Positions 41,716-50,243 of a stretch of 64,000 nt of DNA are shown here, one piece after another. The notes under the pieces were generated by a model. It saw only the letters and a list, made by a program, of their open reading frames with translations. It did not search any database and was not told where the DNA came from. Position numbers and translations under genes: made by a program. Location of the stretch: assembly GCA_000751295.2 (NCBI GenBank), contig CCMO02000001.1, positions 2,281,501 through 2,345,500 on the forward strand, given 5' to 3'. Each line of letters begins with the position of its first letter. Positions within the stretch are counted from its first letter, which is position 1. This DNA is from a bacterium YEK0313 (GTDB lineage: Bacteria > Pseudomonadota > Alphaproteobacteria > Rhizobiales > Phreatobacteraceae).

Positions 41716-42543
41716 TCAGCGCCGGTAGCGCCGGCCGAGCACGGCGCTGCCGACCGCCGTCAGGGTGAGGGTGACGATCAGCAGCAGGAAGGCCAGCGCC
41801 GCGCCGAACGGCCAGTTGTTGCTCTTGACGAACTGGTCGTAGACGGCCGGCGCCATCATCTTGAACTGCGGTCCGCCGAGCAGGACGGGGGTCGCATAGG
41901 CATTCATGCAGAGGATGAAGACGAGGACCGAGCCGGCAGCGACGCCCGGCATGGCGAGCGGCAGCACGACGCGGCGGAACACGGTCATCGGCGCCGCGCC
42001 GAGATTGGCCGCAGCTTCCTCGGTCTGACGCGGAATGCTCTCGATCACCGCCGAGAGCGTCAGGATCATATAGGGCAGGACCACCGCGACGATGCCGACG
42101 ACGACGGCGCCGGTCGTGTACATCATCTGGAACGAGGACGAGATCAGGCCGAGCCCCTTGAGGCTGGCATTGATCGCGCCGTCGGTGCCGAACAGGGCAA
42201 GCCAGCCGGCCGAGCGGATGACATTGCCGACGAACAGCGGGAACAGCGTCAGGATGGTGACGAGGCTCTTCCAGCGGCTCTGCATGCGGGCGAGCGAATA
42301 GGCGGCGGGAAAGCCGAGGACCAGCGCGATCAGCGTGCAGCCGAAGGCCATCAGCAGCGTCGTCGTCAGCACGCCCTGGTAATAGGGGTCGCTGAAGGCC
42401 TGGACGTAGTTGGCCGGTGTCAGCGCTTCCACCATCAACTCGGTCGGGCTGAACCGGTTGAGCGAAATGCGGAACAGGATCGCCATCGGCGCCGCGAGCA
42501 GCGCAAGGACCAGGAGGCCGGCGGGGAGGATGAGCAGGGCCAT
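41716..42543 (-). CDS. ABC permease, PotB type
   Basis: A 275-residue inner-membrane permease. Six helices are visible; the coupling loop with the EAA motif is EEAAANLGAAPMTVFRRVVL (about residues 170-190). AIYDQFVKSNNWPFGAALAF-like end (VYDQFVKSNNWPFGAALAFL) is typical of PotB. It is the fourth gene of the operon, separated from the binding protein by a REP-like inverted repeat that fills the gap. Confidence 0.92.
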   Translation of the reverse strand: MALLILPAGLLVLALLAAPMAILFRISLNRFSPTELMVEALTPANYVQAFSDPYYQGVLTTTLLMAFGCTLIALVLGFPAAYSLARMQSRWKSLVTILTLFPLFVGNVIRSAGWLALFGTDGAINASLKGLGLISSSFQMMYTTGAVVVGIVAVVLPYMILTLSAVIESIPRQTEEAAANLGAAPMTVFRRVVLPLAMPGVAAGSVLVFILCMNAYATPVLLGGPQFKMMAPAVYDQFVKSNNWPFGAALAFLLLIVTLTLTAVGSAVLGRRYRR

Positions 42544-42551
42544 GGCGCTAA

Positions 42552-42679
42552 GCGAGTAGCGAGTGGCAAATAGGGAACAGGGAAGGGGTGAAGCGCGTCG
42601 CGTTCAGCCATTCCTGCGTCGCAAAGGCACAGTCTCTTCCGCGCATGTCCCTACTCCCCATTCGCCACTCGCTACTCGC
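42552..42679. repeat. REP-like inverted repeat inside the importer operon
   Basis: GCGAGTAGCGAGTGGC at 42552-42567 is the exact reverse complement of 42664-42679. The match continues inward for about 16 more bases with few mismatches (AAATAGGG and CCCCATTC). About 95 bases lie between the arms. The repeat occupies nearly all of the 138 bases between the binding-protein stop (42682) and the permease start (42543). The tandem-like GCGAGTAGCGAGTGGC motif looks like a dispersed palindromic element. Confidence 0.7.
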
Positions 42680-42681
42680 CC

Positions 42682-43722
42682 TCAGCCCTTGAACTGCTTG
42701 TTCCAGAACTCGAGGATCTGGCTCTGGCTGCGGGTGACATAGGCAAAGTCGGGCGTCAGCAATCGGGCGCGCTCGGCGTCGGTGAGGCTGAGCTGCTGGG
42801 CGAGCTCGGGCGGCAGCGTCGCTGTGGTCACGGTGGGCACGTAACCCATGCGGTCGGCGAAGCCGGCCTGGGCCTTCGGGTCCAGCATGGCGTCGAGATA
42901 GCGCCAGGCGTTGTCCTTGTTGCGTGCGTTCTTCGGCACGGCCGCCTCGAACACGATGGTGGTCGCGCCCTCTGCGGGCACGACGTGCTTCAGCGGGATG
43001 CCGGCCTTCTGCCACATGAAGCCGCGCGCCAGCCACATGACGGTGAGCCAGACCTCCTCGGCCTTGAGCGCCGCCGCCAGCGCCTCGTTGGACGGATAGA
43101 GCTTCACGTCGAGCGAGCGCCATTCCATCAGCTTCTTCTGGGCAGGCTCGTAGTTCGACACGCTGCCGCCGCCGGCGAGCGCGGCCGATTCCGTATTGGC
43201 GAGATAGAGGATGTCGGAGAGACCGACGCGGCCGCGCCATTTCGGGTCGAACAGGTCGGCATAGGACTTCGGCGGCGTCGTCACCTTGTTCGGATTGTAG
43301 AGGATGACCCGGTAGGAATAGATGTGCGGAATGGCGTAGCTCTTGCGCAGCGCCGGGATGATCGCGCCGGAACCCTTCACCCGGTCGAGCGGCACCTCGT
43401 CGAACACCCCCTGCTGGGCGATCAGGTACATGTCGCTGTCGGAGAGGCAGGTGACGTCCATCGAGCCGCGTCGGCTCTGGCGCTCGGCGATCAGCTTGGT
43501 CTTGCGCGGATCGGCATTGGCGAGGTCCTGCAGGACCTCGACGCCCTGCGGTTTCATCAGCGGCTCGTCGATCATCTGGCGCAGCAGCTCGCCATAGTCG
43601 CCGCCCCAGGTGCCGACCACGACCTGGCCTGCGCCCTGCGCCCCGGCAAGGCCGGGCAGTCCGGCGGCATAGGCGGCGAGCGCGCCGGTTCCCATCAATG
43701 CGTTGCGGCGGGTCAGGTTCAT
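42682..43722 (-). CDS. Polyamine-type ABC substrate-binding protein (PotD-like)
   Basis: A 346-residue periplasmic binding protein with a twin-arginine-like signal (LTRRNALMGTGALAAYAAG) cleaved near LAGAQGA. QVVVGTWGGDYGELLRQMID and AIPHIYSYRVILYNPNKV are typical of the PotD group, as are YADLFDPKWRGRVGL and AARNKDNAW-like end region (NARNKDNAWRYLDAML). It lies two bases from the ATPase gene upstream. Together with the permeases this forms a complete importer for an amine or amino-acid-like compound. Confidence 0.92.
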   Translation of the reverse strand: MNLTRRNALMGTGALAAYAAGLPGLAGAQGAGQVVVGTWGGDYGELLRQMIDEPLMKPQGVEVLQDLANADPRKTKLIAERQSRRGSMDVTCLSDSDMYLIAQQGVFDEVPLDRVKGSGAIIPALRKSYAIPHIYSYRVILYNPNKVTTPPKSYADLFDPKWRGRVGLSDILYLANTESAALAGGGSVSNYEPAQKKLMEWRSLDVKLYPSNEALAAALKAEEVWLTVMWLARGFMWQKAGIPLKHVVPAEGATTIVFEAAVPKNARNKDNAWRYLDAMLDPKAQAGFADRMGYVPTVTTATLPPELAQQLSLTDAERARLLTPDFAYVTRSQSQILEFWNKQFKG

Positions 43723-43724
43723 CC

Positions 43725-44867
43725 TCAGGCTCCCTGATGAAGGTGGTTGTCGACGCCGTGATGATCGGCATCGCGATGGTCGGCGTCCGGCACGGGCGGC
43801 AGGATGCGGGCGGCGGTGCGGTCCCAGTTCAGCGTGACCGGGGCGCCCGGCCGCAAGGCTTTCAGGGGATCGTCGCCCGACGGCGTCGACTGCACGGCCA
43901 GGAGGCTCAGGCCACCGAGGTCGAGGTGATATTCGGTCTGGGCGCCGAGATAGGTGACGGCGGCAACCCGCGCAGCGACACCGGCTTCGCCGCCACTGGC
44001 GCCGGCCTCGGGCGCGCCCGGCGTCAGCGAGATCCGTTCGGGACGCAGCGCGACCGTGCCGCTCGCCACCTTCGCCGCATCGGTCGCGCAGGGAATGACG
44101 ATGCCGGTGCCGGAGCGGAACCGGCCTTCGGCCTCCACCGCACCGTCGATCAGATTGCAGCGGCCGACGAAGCCGGCGACGAAGGCGTCGGCAGGACGCT
44201 CGTAGAGATCCTCCGCCGTGCCGATCTGGCGGACGCGGCCGCGGTCCATCACCACCAGCCGGTCCGCCATGGTCAGCGCCTCCTCCTGATCGTGGGTGAC
44301 GATCAGCGTGGTGAGGCCGAGCCTCTGCTGCAGGTTGCGGATCTCGAGCCGGACCTCGCCACGCAGCTTGGCGTCGAGATTGGAAAGCGGCTCGTCGAGC
44401 AGGAAGACGGCGGGATTGATGACGAGCGCCCGGGCGAGCGCGACGCGCTGCTGCTGGCCGCCGGAAAGCTCGCGCGGCAGCCGTTGGGCGAGATGGTCGA
44501 GGCGGACCATGCGCAGGGCCTCGGCGATCCGCGTTTCGCGCTCGGGGCGGGCGATCCTGCGCATTTCCAGCCCGAACGACACGTTCTCGGCCACCGTCAT
44601 GTGCGGGAACAGCGCATAGGACTGGAACACCATGCCGGTGTCGCGCGCATGCGGCGGCCGGGCCGTGACGTCCTCGGCGCCGATAATCACCCGGCCGGCG
44701 GTCGGCTTGATGAAGCCGGCGACCATGCGCAGCGTGGTGGTCTTGCCGCAGCCCGAGGGGCCGAGCAGGGCGACGAGCTCGCCCTCGGCGACGTCGAGAT
44801 CGACGCCGGCGACCGCCAGGGCGTCGTTGTAGCGCTTGGAAAGCTGTTCGAGCCGAAGGCTGGCCAT
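43725..44867 (-). CDS. ABC ATPase, PotA type, with His-rich tail
   Basis: A 380-residue ATPase. Walker A GPSGCGKTT, Q-loop MVFQSYALFPHMTV, signature LSGGQQQRVALARAL, Walker B VFLLDEPLSNLD and switch His VTHDQEEAL are all present; a TOBE domain fills the C-terminal third. The last 20 residues are unusual: several His and Asp alternate (DADHRDADHHGVD), a possible metal-binding tail. ATG at 44867 (MASLRLEQ) starts the homology; upstream frame is the shadow of the permease. Confidence 0.93.
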   Translation of the reverse strand: MASLRLEQLSKRYNDALAVAGVDLDVAEGELVALLGPSGCGKTTTLRMVAGFIKPTAGRVIIGAEDVTARPPHARDTGMVFQSYALFPHMTVAENVSFGLEMRRIARPERETRIAEALRMVRLDHLAQRLPRELSGGQQQRVALARALVINPAVFLLDEPLSNLDAKLRGEVRLEIRNLQQRLGLTTLIVTHDQEEALTMADRLVVMDRGRVRQIGTAEDLYERPADAFVAGFVGRCNLIDGAVEAEGRFRSGTGIVIPCATDAAKVASGTVALRPERISLTPGAPEAGASGGEAGVAARVAAVTYLGAQTEYHLDLGGLSLLAVQSTPSGDDPLKALRPGAPVTLNWDRTAARILPPVPDADHRDADHHGVDNHLHQGA

Positions 44868-44884
44868 GGTCTCCGCCTTGCCTT

Positions 44885-45784
44885 TCAGAGCACGCGCGAC
44901 AGCTTGACGAAGCGGTCGGTGATCAGCATCAGCGTGCCGATCAGCAGGATCTGGACGGTCGCGACCGCCGCAAGTGTCGGATCCATGCGGAACTCCAGAT
45001 AGTTGAGCATTGCCACCGGCAGGGTCGTCAGGCCGGGCCCGACCAGCAGCAGGGTGATTTCGAGGTTTTCGAAGCTTGCGATGAAGGAGAAGATCGCTGC
45101 GGCGACGATGCCCGGCCGCAGCATCGGCAGGGTGATGCGGGTGAACACGGTGAAAGGGCTCGCGCCGAGATTGGCGGCCGCTTCCTCCGGCCCGCGGTCG
45201 AGCCCCTGCAGGCTCGCCGTGGCGAGCCGCACGGTCCACGGGATGGTCAGGAGCACATGCGCGGCGACGAGGCCGGTAATGGTCGCATTGACGTCGCGGT
45301 CGATGAGGTTTTCGAGCTTCAGGTAGAACATGTAGAGCGATGCGCCGGCGACCACGCCGGGCATGGCGAGCGGTCCGAGCAGAAGGCTGTTGATCGCCGG
45401 CTTCATCCGCATGTTGGAGCGCACCAGCGCGAGTGCGGCTGCCGTGCCGAGCGGCACGCCGATCAGCGTCGCGATCAGCGCCACCTTGAGGCTCGTCTCG
45501 AAGCCGCGCGCGAATTCGCGTTTGGCCCAGGCGTTGACGTACCATTGCAAGGTCAGGCCGCTCGGCGGGAACGAGACGATCTCGTCGGCGAAGAACGAAG
45601 TGGTCACCACCATCACGACCGGAGCGAAGATCAGGGCATAGGCGGCGATGACGACGAGCCGATAGGCAAGGCGCCCGAGCCCTGCGAGCATCGGTGCCTG
45701 CACGGCCGGCAGGACGGTCGGCATGCGGTGCCCGGCGACGGCCGCGTGCGGGGGGTCGTGGGATGCGGTCATGAGATGGCCCAT
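44885..45784 (-). CDS. ABC permease, PotC type
   Basis: A 299-residue permease. Helices begin near residue 40; VVTTSFFADEIVSFPPSGLT and the coupling loop EEAAANLGASPFTVFTRITL (about residue 200) are typical of PotC. It is the first gene of the minus-strand operon PotC, PotA, PotD, PotB, M24, GAF. A His-containing hydrophilic N-terminus of 35 residues is longer than usual; a later ATG (MPTVLPA or MLAGLGR) may be the true start. Confidence 0.9.
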   Translation of the reverse strand: MGHLMTASHDPPHAAVAGHRMPTVLPAVQAPMLAGLGRLAYRLVVIAAYALIFAPVVMVVTTSFFADEIVSFPPSGLTLQWYVNAWAKREFARGFETSLKVALIATLIGVPLGTAAALALVRSNMRMKPAINSLLLGPLAMPGVVAGASLYMFYLKLENLIDRDVNATITGLVAAHVLLTIPWTVRLATASLQGLDRGPEEAAANLGASPFTVFTRITLPMLRPGIVAAAIFSFIASFENLEITLLLVGPGLTTLPVAMLNYLEFRMDPTLAAVATVQILLIGTLMLITDRFVKLSRVL

Positions 45785-45960
45785 CCTGCCGCGCGCTGGG
45801 CGCGTGGTCGCTGCTAATGTCGGAAATGTCAGGAGGAGGCAGCGTCGCCTTCACCTGATACATTCAGACTGGCCTGCTTGTAAGTGTGTGTCAAGCGGAT
45901 GAATGGACGGCGATCCTGCGTGCCGGGATGGGCCATGGTCCGCCATGATGCGCGCGTCGT

Positions 45961-46386
45961 TCAGTCATCGGGGAAGGCCTCGGGGCGGGGCAGGTCGTCG
46001 GTGATCTCGTGCCAGGGCGCCTTCGATCCGACGAAGATGTGCCGGGATGGACGGATCGACGGCGTGTCGACGAGGGTGCCCATGGTGACATGGACGAAGC
46101 GGCCCTCGCGCACGACCGAGCCGAGGAGCGATCCGCATGCGCCGCAGTGCAGGTCGTGCGCCGCCGCCCGGTTGCCATGGACGAGCAGGCCGGCATGGCC
46201 GCGGACCAGCTTGAAGTCGGCGGCCGGAATGCCGGCGAAAGCCTTGAAGGCCGAGCCGGTGGCGCGCCGGCATTGCGAGCAGTGGCAGTTCATGGCGTAG
46301 CGAAACGCGTCGGCGACGTGATATTCGACCGCACCGCACAGGCAGCGCCCGGTCAGGCGTCGCACGGCATCGGTCGTTCCCGCCAT
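45961..46386 (-). CDS. GFA-family (glutathione-dependent formaldehyde-activating-like) zinc protein
   Basis: A 141-residue protein of the GFA/CENP-V fold. Zinc ligands are visible as CLCGAVEYHV (residues 15-24), NCHCSQCRRATGSAF (about 33-47) and HCGACGSLLG (about 80-89). Only some members react with S-hydroxymethylglutathione; most have unknown roles. It stands alone between the polyamine-type operon and the LuxR gene. Confidence 0.92.
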   Translation of the reverse strand: MAGTTDAVRRLTGRCLCGAVEYHVADAFRYAMNCHCSQCRRATGSAFKAFAGIPAADFKLVRGHAGLLVHGNRAAAHDLHCGACGSLLGSVVREGRFVHVTMGTLVDTPSIRPSRHIFVGSKAPWHEITDDLPRPEAFPDD

Positions 46387-46543
46387 CTGCGCTTCCCCTG
46401 GCGTGATGTTTCATGGCCTTGAGGCGCCCGGCTGGGGCCTGCGCCTGAAGCCGGGCCGGCAGGGCGACGATAGTCCAGCGACCTGCGCCGAAGTCAATCG
46501 GCGCCTGCGGGAGACAGGGACGCGCGGACCCTTGTCAGGCCGT

Positions 46544-47653
46544 TCAGGCCCAGTCGAGCCGCGCCATGCGGGTCAGCAGCCGGACGAGGTCGGCCTGGCG
46601 ATGCGTCTTGGTCTTGAGCATGACGCTCTTGAGCTGGCTGCGCACGGTTTCGCGGCCGAGCCCGTGATGGGCGGCAAGACCGCTCAGGGTTTCACCGCTG
46701 GCGAGGCCGCGCGCCACCCGCACCTCGGCCGGGGTCAGGCCGAACAGGGTCTGCAGCAGCGCCGGGTCGACGTCGCCGGCGTCGCTCATTCGCGCGCAGA
46801 TGACCAGCCAGCGCGCGGTGCCGAACACGTCCTGCGCCGTCGCCGGGAGCGGGGCCAGATGCACCATCAGGGTGTAGCCGCCGGCGGCGGGAACCGGCAG
46901 GGTCAGCCCACCGGCATCGCGGTCCACGTGGCCGCATTCGATCCGGTCGCGGAACGGGCGGTCGACGGCGGCGTCGACGAAGCCGAGCCGGTCGGATCGT
47001 TCCTCCGCAAGACCGGGCATCAGATCGCGGAAGGCGGCATTCGCGGCCTGCATCCGGCCGTCGGCCGCGAGCGCTGCGGCCGGCAGCCCGAGCCGTGCGA
47101 GCGCCATGACGGCGGCGCCGGCCTGCTCGCGTTTGAACTGGGCGGACAGCTTCACCGCCCGGGCAAGATCCGGCCGCAGCCGGTTCAGCCGCGCGATCGC
47201 TTCGGGCGCGACGGGACCGCGGTCATATGGTCGATGCACCGACAGCAGGACGGGCCGATCCGCCGTCGCGTCGATGACGGTGACCGCCTGCCAGCCGAGG
47301 CCGCCCGGCCGGCGGAAGGCGCGATAGAGCGGCAGGCTGTCGATCTCGTCGCGGCTGAACAGAGCGTGGTCGCCGACGAAGCCCGTCACGCCGGCGGCGA
47401 GTGCCCGCGTCAGGGTGGGATCGCTGGCGGCCCAGCCGTCGCGGAAGAAACTGGCCATGGCGCTGGAGCTCGCGGCATTGCCGACCCAGCCGGTCATCGC
47501 CAGGCTTTCGGTTGCGATCAGCGTCGCCGTCAGGCAGCCGGCATGGGCCGCGAGCCGGTCGAGCACGTCGGGCCATCGTTGCGGCCGCATCACCGTGTCG
47601 TAGACAGCCTCGACGAGCCCGTCATCGCACGGTTGAAATTCCGCTGCCGCCAT
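46544..47653 (-). CDS. LuxR-family regulator
   Basis: A 369-residue regulator. The C-terminal HTH (about residues 300-360) reads LTPAEVRVARGLASGETLSG, then HHGLGRETVRSQLKSVMLKT, the GerE/LuxR pattern. The N-terminal 280 residues are a sensor region with no clear autoinducer motif; a PAS-like segment may lie around 180-270. No receiver domain or LuxI synthase is visible, so it is probably a solitary sensor-regulator. Its target genes are not apparent. Confidence 0.88.
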   Translation of the reverse strand: MAAAEFQPCDDGLVEAVYDTVMRPQRWPDVLDRLAAHAGCLTATLIATESLAMTGWVGNAASSSAMASFFRDGWAASDPTLTRALAAGVTGFVGDHALFSRDEIDSLPLYRAFRRPGGLGWQAVTVIDATADRPVLLSVHRPYDRGPVAPEAIARLNRLRPDLARAVKLSAQFKREQAGAAVMALARLGLPAAALAADGRMQAANAAFRDLMPGLAEERSDRLGFVDAAVDRPFRDRIECGHVDRDAGGLTLPVPAAGGYTLMVHLAPLPATAQDVFGTARWLVICARMSDAGDVDPALLQTLFGLTPAEVRVARGLASGETLSGLAAHHGLGRETVRSQLKSVMLKTKTHRQADLVRLLTRMARLDWA

Positions 47654-47833
47654 GACCCTTCCCCGAACCCGGCCGAAAGCGCCGGCCGGTCCGGCAGGGC
47701 TTTCACGTCCGGGCCGAGTCGTCCTCCCATTCTGCGCAGGATCTCCCGGCCCGCTCCGTGCGGTGCGGACAGGGCCTCGCGAAAGGCATGGTTGCCGGCG
47801 GCTGGCTGTCGTCGGCGCTTGGCGCGAAACGGC

Positions 47834-47859
47834 AACGGGCCGCCCGGAGGCGGCCCGTT
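47834..47859. terminator. Hairpin terminator after the outer-membrane protein gene
   Basis: AACGGGCCGCC at 47834-47844 and GGCGGCCCGTT at 47849-47859 form a perfect 11-pair stem around a CGGA loop, 12 bases after the stop at 47872 read on the minus strand. The bases after it include GTTTCG rather than a long T run. Confidence 0.75.
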
Positions 47860-47871
47860 CGGGGGCGACAA

Positions 47872-48588
47872 TCAGTAGCGGGCCGTCGCCGGTCCGGGGC
47901 CGGTATTGAACAGGTAGTTTACGCCGAGCTTGATGGTGTGGATGTTCTGCGCCGTCCGGTCGCGTTCGGTGAAGCCGGGCGTGCGGTCGCCGAAGCCGTA
48001 ATAGAGATATTCGACCTTGGCGCTCCAGTTCGGCATGAAGGCATATTCGATGCCGCCGCCGATCGCATAGCCGAGCCGCGTCGAGGACGACGACAGCGTC
48101 GTATTGGCCGAGAAGTCGTAATATTTCTGCGAGAAGGTCCCAATTCCGAGGCCGCCGGTCGCATAGATCAAGGCTCGGTCGAAGGCGTAGCCCGCGCGCA
48201 GACGGACCGAAGCCAGGAACGGCACCGAGGTGCGGAAGGCGTCGCCGTTGTTGAATTCGGTGCGCTTGTTGATGCCGGCGCCGGCGACATCGCCTTCCAG
48301 GCCCAGCACGAACTGGTTGATCTGCCAGTTGTAGCCGACCTGGGCGCCGCCGAAGAGACCGTTGCCGGTCGACGCCGTCTCCTGATAGACGCCGGTCGCG
48401 TCACGATAGGTCGAGCGTGACGAACCCCAGCCGAGATGCGCACCGACATAGAAGCCGGTCCAGGTGAAGGGCGGGGGCGTCACGATGGCGGCAGGGACTT
48501 CCACCGGGCGAGCGGCGCCGAGATCGGCGGCCTGGGCGGTGGAAGCCAGCGCGGCCACGGCGCTGCCTGCGAGGAGGAGCTTCTTCAT
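47872..48588 (-). CDS. Outer-membrane beta-barrel protein (Omp25/OmpA-like porin family)
   Basis: A 238-residue outer-membrane protein. The signal peptide (residues 1-20, KKLLLAGSAVAALASTAQA) precedes a beta-barrel starting FTWTGFYVGAHLGWGSS, the typical entry of rhizobial Omp25/Omp31-like proteins. Alternating hydrophobic strands run to the C-terminal TIKLGVNYLFN. The role in other species is envelope stability and host contact. It has its own hairpin terminator. Such proteins are a hallmark of Hyphomicrobiales. Confidence 0.93.
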   Translation of the reverse strand: MKKLLLAGSAVAALASTAQAADLGAARPVEVPAAIVTPPPFTWTGFYVGAHLGWGSSRSTYRDATGVYQETASTGNGLFGGAQVGYNWQINQFVLGLEGDVAGAGINKRTEFNNGDAFRTSVPFLASVRLRAGYAFDRALIYATGGLGIGTFSQKYYDFSANTTLSSSSTRLGYAIGGGIEYAFMPNWSAKVEYLYYGFGDRTPGFTERDRTAQNIHTIKLGVNYLFNTGPGPATARY

Positions 48589-48943
48589 CAGATCGTTCCT
48601 TCTGCTACTGTCCAGGGACCGGGCGCACGGAGCGAATTTGCGGCCGGCCGGCTACGGTTCCCGATTGCGGCCCGGCGCCTGCTATGACGCCGTCCGGGCC
48701 AGGCCTTTCGGACCGGTCGCGTGGCACCGCGACCGATCCGGATAGGCCACCAGGAATGTGCCGGCAACGCGCCACGGCGGTGACGGTTCCGTGATAGCCA
48801 GGGCTTGGAACGCTCGCGCGGGCGTTGGCGTTGTCGCCGTGGCGGATCGGCCACAGCGGCCGGGGCCACCGCCCGGTTCCCGCTTGACCGTTTCGGTCCG
48901 GACGCCAAGGATCAGCCGGCGTTCGGCATTGCAGGAGATGTTG
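48589..48943. other. Divergent intergenic region
   Basis: About 355 bases between the outer-membrane protein gene and a small secreted protein gene. It must hold the promoters of both. A GGAAC, 17 bases, CGTT arrangement at 48807-48832 resembles the promoter of the alphaproteobacterial general stress sigma factor EcfG, pointing at the gene starting at 48944; a match this loose is expected a few times by chance in such a window. No gene is seen. Confidence 0.35.
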
Positions 48944-49327
48944 ATGACCGGAAACTTGCCCCGATCGCTGCGCGCCATGCCATTGGCCGCCATGCTGGTC
49001 CTGACCGGGGGCGCCGCGGGCGCCACGACACTGCCGCTGGAGCCCGGCCTCTATCTGCCGGCCAATGTCCGCTGCGGCAATGCCAGTGCCGAGACGGAAG
49101 TGTTCAACATCGACAGCCGCGGCGTCTCGACCAGCCGCATGACCTGCACCGTGGCGCCGCAGGCCGGACGCCCCAATTCGTTCGAGGCGACCTGCCGCGA
49201 AGGCGATGAAGCCGATATCGCCACAACCAATGCGCCGGTCATCAAGCGTGTCATCCGGGTCCTGTCGCCGCGGACGATGACGCTCGACGGCGAGAACTAC
49301 CGGTTTTGTCAGGCGCTCGACGACTGA
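48944..49327 (+). CDS. Small secreted hypothetical protein
   Basis: A 127-residue protein with a signal peptide (LRAMPLAAMLVLTGGAAGAT) and a mature domain with four cysteines that could form disulfides (RCGNASAE, TCTVAP, TCREGDE, FCQALDD). No named family is recognised. Start ATG at 48944 has AGGAG six bases before it, while an ATG at 48938 would sit directly on that site. Confidence 0.7.
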   Translation: MTGNLPRSLRAMPLAAMLVLTGGAAGATTLPLEPGLYLPANVRCGNASAETEVFNIDSRGVSTSRMTCTVAPQAGRPNSFEATCREGDEADIATTNAPVIKRVIRVLSPRTMTLDGENYRFCQALDD

Positions 49328-49390
49328 TGTCGCGATGTCGAGGCCGCCGACGTCGCTTGCGCCGCGAGGGAACGGGGCCGGTGCGCCCGG

Positions 49391-49531
49391 TCAGGGCAGC
49401 GGCGTGGTGATGAGCAGCGCATAGACCCCGGCCACCAGCACGGCCATGGCGACCGCGCCGGTCCAGAAGCGCGAGCGCTCCAGGCGCGAGGGCGGCAGGC
49501 GGAAGGGCTGCTGTTCGGCGTGTCGGATCAT
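49391..49531 (-). CDS. Small single-pass membrane protein (46 aa)
   Basis: A 46-residue protein: a hydrophilic, Arg-rich N-terminus (MIRHAEQQPFRLPPSRLERS) and one membrane helix (TGAVAMAVLVAGVYALLI) close to the C-terminus. GAGGAGG stands five bases before the ATG, a strong ribosome site that supports a real gene. The function is unknown. Confidence 0.65.
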   Translation of the reverse strand: MIRHAEQQPFRLPPSRLERSRFWTGAVAMAVLVAGVYALLITTPLP

Positions 49532-49670
49532 GTCGCCTCCTCAGGGGCTGTCGATGGCACCGTTTCGTTTCCCGGAGGAACCGAAGCGCGTGCCTTGTTC
49601 TCAGCCCAGCGGATTACGTGAAGCTTACAGCGGAGCGTGGCCGGCAGATTAGGTGGCGTTCCTTGCCAAA

Positions 49671-50018
49671 TCACTGCCGGGGGCCGCCGGCCGAGGCGCC
49701 GATCTCGGCCTCCACGCGGGTGCCCAGCGAGCGCCGGATCGCCGCCTCGATCCAGCTCCAATGCGGTTCGGCCCGTCCCACCCGCGCGAACCTGCGTGTC
49801 AGGCCGCCGCCGGCCAGCGGCACGGCTTCCGATGTCTCCAGATAGATCTCGACGACCTGCCAGCCGCCTTCGGCATCGACGATCAGGTCGGCAGAGCCAT
49901 GGGCGAAGAGATGGACATCGTGACTGCGGCCGTCGCTGCCGGCGACCTGCGGCAGGATGGCGAGCTCGTCCAGGGCGAGTTCGAGGTGACGGCGCATCGG
50001 ATGTTTGATCGCTTGCAT
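49671..50018 (-). CDS. Hypothetical protein (115 aa)
   Basis: A 115-residue soluble protein with no recognised domain. Its core, LELALDELAILPQVAG then DLIVDAEGGWQVVEIYL, alternates in the manner of an alpha/beta fold; no signal or membrane segment. A perfect 9-base inverted repeat lies 15 bases upstream of the ATG and may control it. Confidence 0.6.
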   Translation of the reverse strand: MQAIKHPMRRHLELALDELAILPQVAGSDGRSHDVHLFAHGSADLIVDAEGGWQVVEIYLETSEAVPLAGGGLTRRFARVGRAEPHWSWIEAAIRRSLGTRVEAEIGASAGGPRQ

Positions 50019-50032
50019 TGGCGGTGACGGAC

Positions 50033-50053
50033 AATGAAAGCATTGCTTTCATT
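50033..50053. promoter_or_regulatory. Inverted repeat upstream of a hypothetical gene
   Basis: AATGAAAGC at 50033-50041 and GCTTTCATT at 50045-50053 are exact reverse complements around ATT. The position, 15 bases before the minus-strand start at 50018, suits an operator overlapping the 5' leader; a short hairpin in RNA is also possible. Confidence 0.45.
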
Positions 50054-50243
50054 TTTGGTCAAGGGCAATGCTGGCGCCTGGTCACCTGACGAAGCCCTCG
50101 ACCGAACCGTGCACCTGTCCACATTCCGTTTTTTGTTCTTGATATGTTCCTATTTTCAGGCGCAAGATCAGAGCCGTCGATGCGCGGGGGCGGGGAGGCC
50201 CCACGCGGCTTGCGCGATCGGCGACGGCAAGGCTCGGCGGAAC

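Noticed and set aside
48807..48832. EcfG-type promoter (GGAAC-17-CGTT) upstream of the small secreted protein
   Set aside because: Fits the pattern, but such a match is expected a few times by chance in this window and nothing else supports it; noted only within the gap entry.
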